Assembly: GCF_037646705.1 (NCBI RefSeq) | Contig: NZ_JBBHER010000005.1 | Location: 310,001 to 374,000, forward strand | Direction of reading: 5' to 3' | Length of the DNA: 64,000 bases | Source of the DNA: Pikeienuella litoralis | Lineage (GTDB): Bacteria > Pseudomonadota > Alphaproteobacteria > Rhodobacterales > Rhodobacteraceae | Shown here: positions 59,823 to 64,000 of the stretch, piece by piece | Layout of the letters: every line of letters starts with the position of its first letter | Position numbering within the stretch: the stretch's first letter is position 1 | The notes under the pieces: model-generated | What the model saw: the letters and a program-made list of their open reading frames with translations, nothing else | Told to the model about the DNA's origin: nothing | Databases searched by the model: none | Position numbers and translations under genes: made by a program

Positions 59823-60872
59823 ATGCGGATGAAGGATTTCGATTTCGACTTGCCGGAAGCGCTGATCGCTCTTCGCCCCGCGCGGCCCCGGAGATCCGCG
59901 CGGCTCCTGGTCGCGACGGCGACGGAGGACGAGATCGGCGTGTTCGAGACCCTCCCGCGCCATCTTCGCCGGGGCGACATCATCGTTTTCAACGACACGA
60001 AGGTTATTCCGGCGCGGATGAGCGGCCGGCGCGTCCGCGCCGACAGCGACGTGGCGGTGGAGGCGACTCTGCTGAAGCGGCTGAGCCCCTCCCGGTGGAG
60101 CGCGCTGGCGAGACCGGGCAAGCGCCTTCACCCCGGAGACGCGTTGGACTTTGACGGGCTGGCGGCGGTGCTGGCGGCCAAGGGAGAGGGCGGTCTGGTC
60201 GAGATCGAATTCGAGGAGACCGGCCCCGCGCTGGATGCGGCCATCGCCAGGGTCGGCGCGCCGCCGCTGCCGCCCTATATCGCGGCGCGGCGCGCGGCGG
60301 ACGCGGCGGATGTCGCGGATTATCAGACCATCTTCGCCAAAGCGCCGGGCGCCGTCGCCGCGCCCACCGCGTCCTTGCATTTCGAGCCGGACGTCATGAC
60401 CGCGCTCGACGCCGCCGGCGTCGGCGGGGCGCGTCTCACGCTTCATGTCGGGGCGGGAACGTTTCTTCCGGTGAAGGTCGAGGACCCGGCGGAGCATCGA
60501 ATGCACGCCGAATGGGGCGAGATCACGCCGGCCGCCGCCGCCGCGATCAACGCGGCGCGCGCCGCCGGAGGGCGGGTCATCGCCAGCGGCACGACCGCGC
60601 TCCGCCTCCTCGAAAGCGCGGCGTCGCCGGACGGCGTCGTCGCGCCATGGCGGGGGGAGACGGATATTTTCATCATGCCCGGCCACCGGTTTCGGGTCGT
60701 CGACGGCCTGATCACGAATTTCCATCTGCCGCGCTCGACGCTGTTCATGCTCGTCTCCGCCTTCATGGGCGTCGACCGGATGCGCGCGCTCTACGCGAAG
60801 GCGATCGAGGCGCGGATGCGGTTTTATTCTTACGGCGACTCGTCGCTGCTCTGGCGCGCGGGCGCGCCATGA
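59823..60872 (+). CDS. queA: S-adenosylmethionine:tRNA ribosyltransferase-isomerase
   Basis: A 349-residue enzyme that forms epoxyqueuosine in tRNA during queuosine synthesis. Markers: FDFDLPEALIALRPARPRRS, FNDTKVIPARM, HVGAGTFLPVKVED with HRMHAEWGEI, and SGTTALRLLES plus ITNFHLPRSTLFMLVSAF near the end. The ATG at 59823 is preferred; another ATG two codons later is also possible. No other queuosine gene is in the window. Confidence 0.96.
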   Translation: MRMKDFDFDLPEALIALRPARPRRSARLLVATATEDEIGVFETLPRHLRRGDIIVFNDTKVIPARMSGRRVRADSDVAVEATLLKRLSPSRWSALARPGKRLHPGDALDFDGLAAVLAAKGEGGLVEIEFEETGPALDAAIARVGAPPLPPYIAARRAADAADVADYQTIFAKAPGAVAAPTASLHFEPDVMTALDAAGVGGARLTLHVGAGTFLPVKVEDPAEHRMHAEWGEITPAAAAAINAARAAGGRVIASGTTALRLLESAASPDGVVAPWRGETDIFIMPGHRFRVVDGLITNFHLPRSTLFMLVSAFMGVDRMRALYAKAIEARMRFYSYGDSSLLWRAGAP

Positions 60873-60943
60873 CCCATTGTGTTACATCCCAAGTTCCCTG
60901 ATCGACGCGGCTGTTTCACCGGCTGGTGACAAAGGAGCGCCTG

Positions 60944-62239
60944 ATGATCAACGTTCTACGGCACTCATGGGCTCTTCTCCTCGGGATGTTTCTCTTGATG
61001 ATCGGCAACGGTCTGCAAGGATCGCTGATCGGCGTGCGCGGCGATATCGAGGGGTTCGATCCGGCCGTTCTCTCATATGTGATATCGGCCTATTTCGCCG
61101 GCTTTCTCGGCGGCTCATGGCTGGCGCCGGCGCTCATCCGCAATGTCGGCCATGTCCGCGTGTTCGCCGCCATGGCGTCGCTGATTTCGGCCGCCTTCAT
61201 TCTATACGCCGCGGTTCCGAACCTCCTGGTCTGGGGGCTCCTGAGGCTGCTTGTCGGATTCTGCTACTCGTCGGTCTATGTCGTGGCGGAAAGCTGGCTC
61301 AACGACGCATCCGACAACACGACGCGCGGCAAGTCGCTATCCGTCTACATGGTGGTGCAGATGTTCGGGATCGTCACCGCGCAGGGCCTGCTGAATTTCG
61401 GTGATCCGGCGGGCTATGAGCTGTTCGTCGCCATCTCGGTTCTGGTTTCGATATCCTTCACGCCGATCCTGCTTTCGGCGAGCCCGGCTCCGATCGTCGA
61501 GCATACCGCCCCGATGACGCTTCGCCGCCTGTTTCAATCGTCGCCGCTGGGATTCGTCGGCTCCCTGCTGATCGGCGCGGTCTACTCCGCGCTTTTCGGC
61601 ATGTCGGCGGTTTTTGGGACGGTCCACCACCTCACCGTCGCGCAGATCGCGGCGTTCGTCGCCGCGATCTATGTCGGCGGCCTGTTCTTTCAGGGGCCGA
61701 TCGGCTGGATTTCGGACCGGGTGGACCGGCGCCGCCTGATCATCATCGTGTCCGCCGTGGCCTGCGTCGCCTGCGTCGTCGGAATGAGCGCCGCGCACTC
61801 GACCGTCACGCTTTATATCGTGGCGTTCATGATAGGCGGCATGGCGAATCCTCTCTATGCGCTTCTGATCGCGCACACGAACGATTTTCTTGAGCGCAAG
61901 GACATGCCCTCCGCCTCCAGCGGGCTCGTGTTCATCGGCGGCGTGGGAGCGATCGGCGGGCCGTTGATCGTCGGTCAGTTGATGCAATTCTTCGGCGGCT
62001 GGGCGTATTTCGCCTATATCCTGGCCTGTATGGGCGCGATCGTCGTCTATGGCGTCTACCGGATGACCCGCCGCGCGGCGCCTTCGGTCGAGGAGACCGG
62101 GCCCTTCGCCGTCATCAGCCCGGCCGTGGGGACCGTCGCGGCCGAGATCGCGCAGGAACACGCGATCGAGCAGATGCCTGAAGAGCCCACCGACGCGGAT
62201 AGCTCCGAGGAATTGGCCGAAGCGGCGCCAAACGCTTGA
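60944..62239 (+). CDS. MFS transporter (YcaD-like)
   Basis: A 431-residue inner-membrane transporter with 12 helices and a C-terminal acidic cytoplasmic tail of ~50 residues. AAAGGAG at 60931-60937 supports the ATG at 60944 rather than a GTG at 60926. Seen are LLRLLVGFCYSSVYVVAESW after helix 3 and QGPIGWISDRVDRRRLIIIV in the central motif-A copy, matching the YcaD-type MFS subgroup. Substrate unknown. Confidence 0.88.
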   Translation: MINVLRHSWALLLGMFLLMIGNGLQGSLIGVRGDIEGFDPAVLSYVISAYFAGFLGGSWLAPALIRNVGHVRVFAAMASLISAAFILYAAVPNLLVWGLLRLLVGFCYSSVYVVAESWLNDASDNTTRGKSLSVYMVVQMFGIVTAQGLLNFGDPAGYELFVAISVLVSISFTPILLSASPAPIVEHTAPMTLRRLFQSSPLGFVGSLLIGAVYSALFGMSAVFGTVHHLTVAQIAAFVAAIYVGGLFFQGPIGWISDRVDRRRLIIIVSAVACVACVVGMSAAHSTVTLYIVAFMIGGMANPLYALLIAHTNDFLERKDMPSASSGLVFIGGVGAIGGPLIVGQLMQFFGGWAYFAYILACMGAIVVYGVYRMTRRAAPSVEETGPFAVISPAVGTVAAEIAQEHAIEQMPEEPTDADSSEELAEAAPNA

Positions 62240-62453
62240 CACCTTGTTGGATACCCTCAGCCTAGAGACGGGGCGGACCGTTGAGTCTCTCCGGATCCGG
62301 AGCTGAATCCGATACAGGGGCGCGAAATGAACATCAGACGCAAATAGGAGCCGGAGTCGCGCCGCGGCGAGCCGGCCGTCCGACGCGCATCCGGTTGTCG
62401 AATCCTGTCGAGCACGGCGCCGGAGGCGGGCGCGCAACTGAATGGAGAGAGAA

Positions 62454-63011
62454 ATGTCCGTGGCGACGGCTGAAGAGGTTACGAGCTTCTGGCTCGAAGA
62501 AGTCGGACCGAAGGGCTGGTACCAGGTGAGCGCCGCGGTGGATGGGAAGATTCGCGCCAGATTCGCGCCGACATGGCGGGCGGCCCGCGCAGGCCAGCTG
62601 GATTCGTGGCTGGCGCGGCCGAACAGCGCTCTGGCGCTCGTGATCACGCTGGATCAGTTTCCTCGCAACATGTTCCGCGGCGGCCGCCGCGCGTTCAGCA
62701 GCGACTGCAAGGCGCTCTCCCTCGCGAAGACGGCCATCGACCTCGGTCACGATCTCCGCGTCCCGGAGCCCGAGCGGCAGTTCTTCTACTTGCCGCTCAT
62801 GCATTCCGAGAGTCTTGTCGATCAGGACCGCTGCGTCCGGCTGGTGCTGACGCGGATGCCGAAGACCGGCGCGCAGACGCTGGCGCACGCCCGCGAGCAT
62901 CGGAACGTGATCCGCAGGTTCAGCCGCTTTCCCTACCGAAACGACGCGCTGGGGCGGGCGTCGACCATGGAAGAGAAAACTTATCTGGCGGACGGCGGTT
63001 ATGCGGTCTGA
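62454..63011 (+). CDS. DUF924-family protein
   Basis: A 185-residue cytoplasmic helical protein of DUF924, a tetratricopeptide-like fold of unknown function. Typical pieces are SFWLEEVGPKGWYQVSAAVD, ALALVITLDQFPRNMFRGGR (the family core), FFYLPLMHSESLVDQ, and NVIRRFSRFPYRNDALGR. GGAGAGA precedes the ATG at 62454. Stands between an MFS gene and lpd; the 214-bp gap upstream holds nothing I recognise. Confidence 0.9.
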   Translation: MSVATAEEVTSFWLEEVGPKGWYQVSAAVDGKIRARFAPTWRAARAGQLDSWLARPNSALALVITLDQFPRNMFRGGRRAFSSDCKALSLAKTAIDLGHDLRVPEPERQFFYLPLMHSESLVDQDRCVRLVLTRMPKTGAQTLAHAREHRNVIRRFSRFPYRNDALGRASTMEEKTYLADGGYAV

Positions 63012-63088
63012 GACGACGGCGAGGACTGTGGCGCCGCCGCTTTTCTTCCTTTAGTCTTCTCCGCGATGAGCCTTGAGGAGAATTGAGC

Positions 63089-64000
63089 ATGCCCACGACG
63101 TATGATGTGATCGTGATCGGCGCAGGGCCCGGCGGCTATGTCGCGGCGATCCGGGCCGCGCAGCTCGGCCTCAAGGCCGCCGTCGTCGAGCGGGAGCATC
63201 TCGGCGGCATCTGCCTCAATTGGGGCTGCATCCCCACGAAGGCGCTGCTCCGCTCATCCGAGATCTTTCACCTGATGAACCGGGCGAAGGAATTCGGCCT
63301 GAAAGCCGACGGCGTAGGGTACGATCTCGACGCGGTCGTGAAGCGCTCGCGCGGGGTCGCCAAACAACTCAATTCCGGCGTCGGGCATCTGCTCAAGAAG
63401 AACAAGGTCGACGTCCTGATGGGCGAAGCCACGATCTCCGGCAAGGGCCGGGTCGCGGTCAGGACCGAGAAGGGCGAGACGACTCTCGCCGGCGAGAACA
63501 TCATCGTCGCGACCGGCGCGCGCGCGCGCGAGTTGCCGGGCCTGGAGGCGGACGGCGTCCGCGTCTGGACCTACAAGCACGCGCTTCAACCGCCGCATAT
63601 GCCGAAAAAGCTTCTGGTGATCGGCTCCGGCGCCATCGGCATCGAATTCGCCAGCTTTTACAACACGCTCGGCGCCGAGACCGTGGTCGTCGAAGTCCTG
63701 GACCGGATTCTGCCCGTCGAGGATGCGGAGATCAGCGCCCATGCGAAAAAGCAGTTTGAAAAGCAGGGCATGAAGATCATGGAGAAAGCCATGGTCAAGA
63801 AGCTGGAGCGCGCCAAGGACAAGGTGACGGCGCATATCGAAACCGGCGGCGCGGTTCAGAAGATCGAGTTCGACACCGTCATCTCGGCTGTCGGCATCGT
63901 CGGCAATGTCGAGGGGCTGGGGCTGGAGGCGCTCGGCGTCAAGATCGACCGCACGCATGTCCAGACCGATGAATTCTGCCGCACCGGCGTGGACGGGATC
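63089..64000 (+). CDS. lpd: Dihydrolipoamide dehydrogenase (E3), 5' part
   Basis: The first 304 residues of a flavoprotein that reoxidises lipoyl groups of 2-oxoacid dehydrogenases; it runs off the right edge. FAD-binding GAGPGGYVAAIRAAQLG, the redox-active disulfide GGICLNWGCIPTK, and NAD-binding GSGAIGIEFASFYNTLG are present. Start at 63089 follows TTGAGGAG. It could serve the PDH complex encoded at 47.8-51.5 kb. Confidence 0.95.
   Translation, partial: MPTTYDVIVIGAGPGGYVAAIRAAQLGLKAAVVEREHLGGICLNWGCIPTKALLRSSEIFHLMNRAKEFGLKADGVGYDLDAVVKRSRGVAKQLNSGVGHLLKKNKVDVLMGEATISGKGRVAVRTEKGETTLAGENIIVATGARARELPGLEADGVRVWTYKHALQPPHMPKKLLVIGSGAIGIEFASFYNTLGAETVVVEVLDRILPVEDAEISAHAKKQFEKQGMKIMEKAMVKKLERAKDKVTAHIETGGAVQKIEFDTVISAVGIVGNVEGLGLEALGVKIDRTHVQTDEFCRTGVDGI

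Noticed and set aside
62385..62425. T-loop-like stretch GTCGAATCCTGTCGAGC suggesting a tRNA
   Set aside because: No D-arm, anticodon arm or acceptor complement can be folded around it.
1..64000. CRISPR arrays, insertion sequences, prophage genes
   Set aside because: No regularly spaced repeats, transposase, integrase or phage structural gene was seen anywhere; the only mobile trace is the tRNA-Arg remnant.

Overview
The window is chromosomal DNA of a GC-rich alphaproteobacterium, most likely from the Rhodobacterales or a close relative. This is inferred from several signs: a split three-gene proton-translocating transhydrogenase (pntAA-pntAB-pntB), a COQ9-family ubiquinone gene, a detached 44-residue aa3-type cytochrome oxidase subunit IV, a pyruvate dehydrogenase E1-beta with its own lipoyl domain in the order ftsB-like/pdhA/pdhB/pdhC beside eno, and a LexA box of the alphaproteobacterial direct-repeat type GTTC-N7-GTTC. 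Nearly all of it is coding. Very high GC gives long antisense reading frames, which I left out. Both edges cut genes: an MFS symporter on the left and dihydrolipoamide dehydrogenase on the right.

Layout. 1-6.7 kb: MFS tail, an SDR and a DUF6134-like gene, then cysK, a large MscS-type channel and an AlaX trans-editing protein. 6.8-12.0 kb: an accessory cluster with a nitrilase-family amidase translationally coupled to a C45-type N-terminal-nucleophile acyltransferase, an ATP-grasp enzyme and a divergent APC permease; a near-perfect palindrome lies in a putative promoter. 12.1-14.0 kb: a small unknown protein and an M48 lipoprotein protease. 14.2-15.0 kb: tRNA-Arg(CCU) followed by a small AT-rich patch ending in a degraded copy of the tRNA 3' end, which looks like a decayed integrated element. 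15.1-20.5 kb: an apparently SOS-controlled PA0069-type radical SAM gene, an acyl-CoA synthetase, rplY-pth-tusA, and a ChaN-like protein.

20.5-26.4 kb is the most unusual stretch: one tight operon with a 36-residue membrane/lipoprotein peptide, an XpaC-like protein, TelA, a DUF2927 lipoprotein, DUF805, an SPFH protein with a C-terminal GYF_2-like domain, and a zinc-ribbon protein with a C-terminal membrane anchor. A promoter with three TATTGG/CCAATA elements precedes it. Its make-up suggests an envelope or toxic-compound stress system. dapB follows.

27.3-35.7 kb: a SnoaL-like/flavin monooxygenase fusion, an Fsr-like MFS exporter, a degenerate C-terminal piece of an acyl-CoA ligase, a stand-alone Lrp-type ligand-binding domain and a complete branched-chain-type ABC importer. 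35.8-41.4 kb: COQ9, rpsU, a membrane LytTR regulator, the transhydrogenase and oxidase subunit IV. 41.7-46.8 kb: a TRAP transporter whose small permease has a long N-terminal membrane/coiled-coil extension, and a TauE/SafE exporter. 46.9-53.4 kb: cysE, the pyruvate dehydrogenase genes (two lipoyl domains nearly identical at DNA level), ftsB-like and enolase. 53.6-64.0 kb: mazG (start codon problem), ssb, uvrA, a CBS protein, coaD, a cyclophilin, queA, an MFS transporter, a DUF924 protein and lpd.

Starts were moved from the longest possible frame where a ribosome-binding site, signal peptide or family length argued for it. No CRISPR array, intact insertion sequence, rRNA or phage structural gene was seen.
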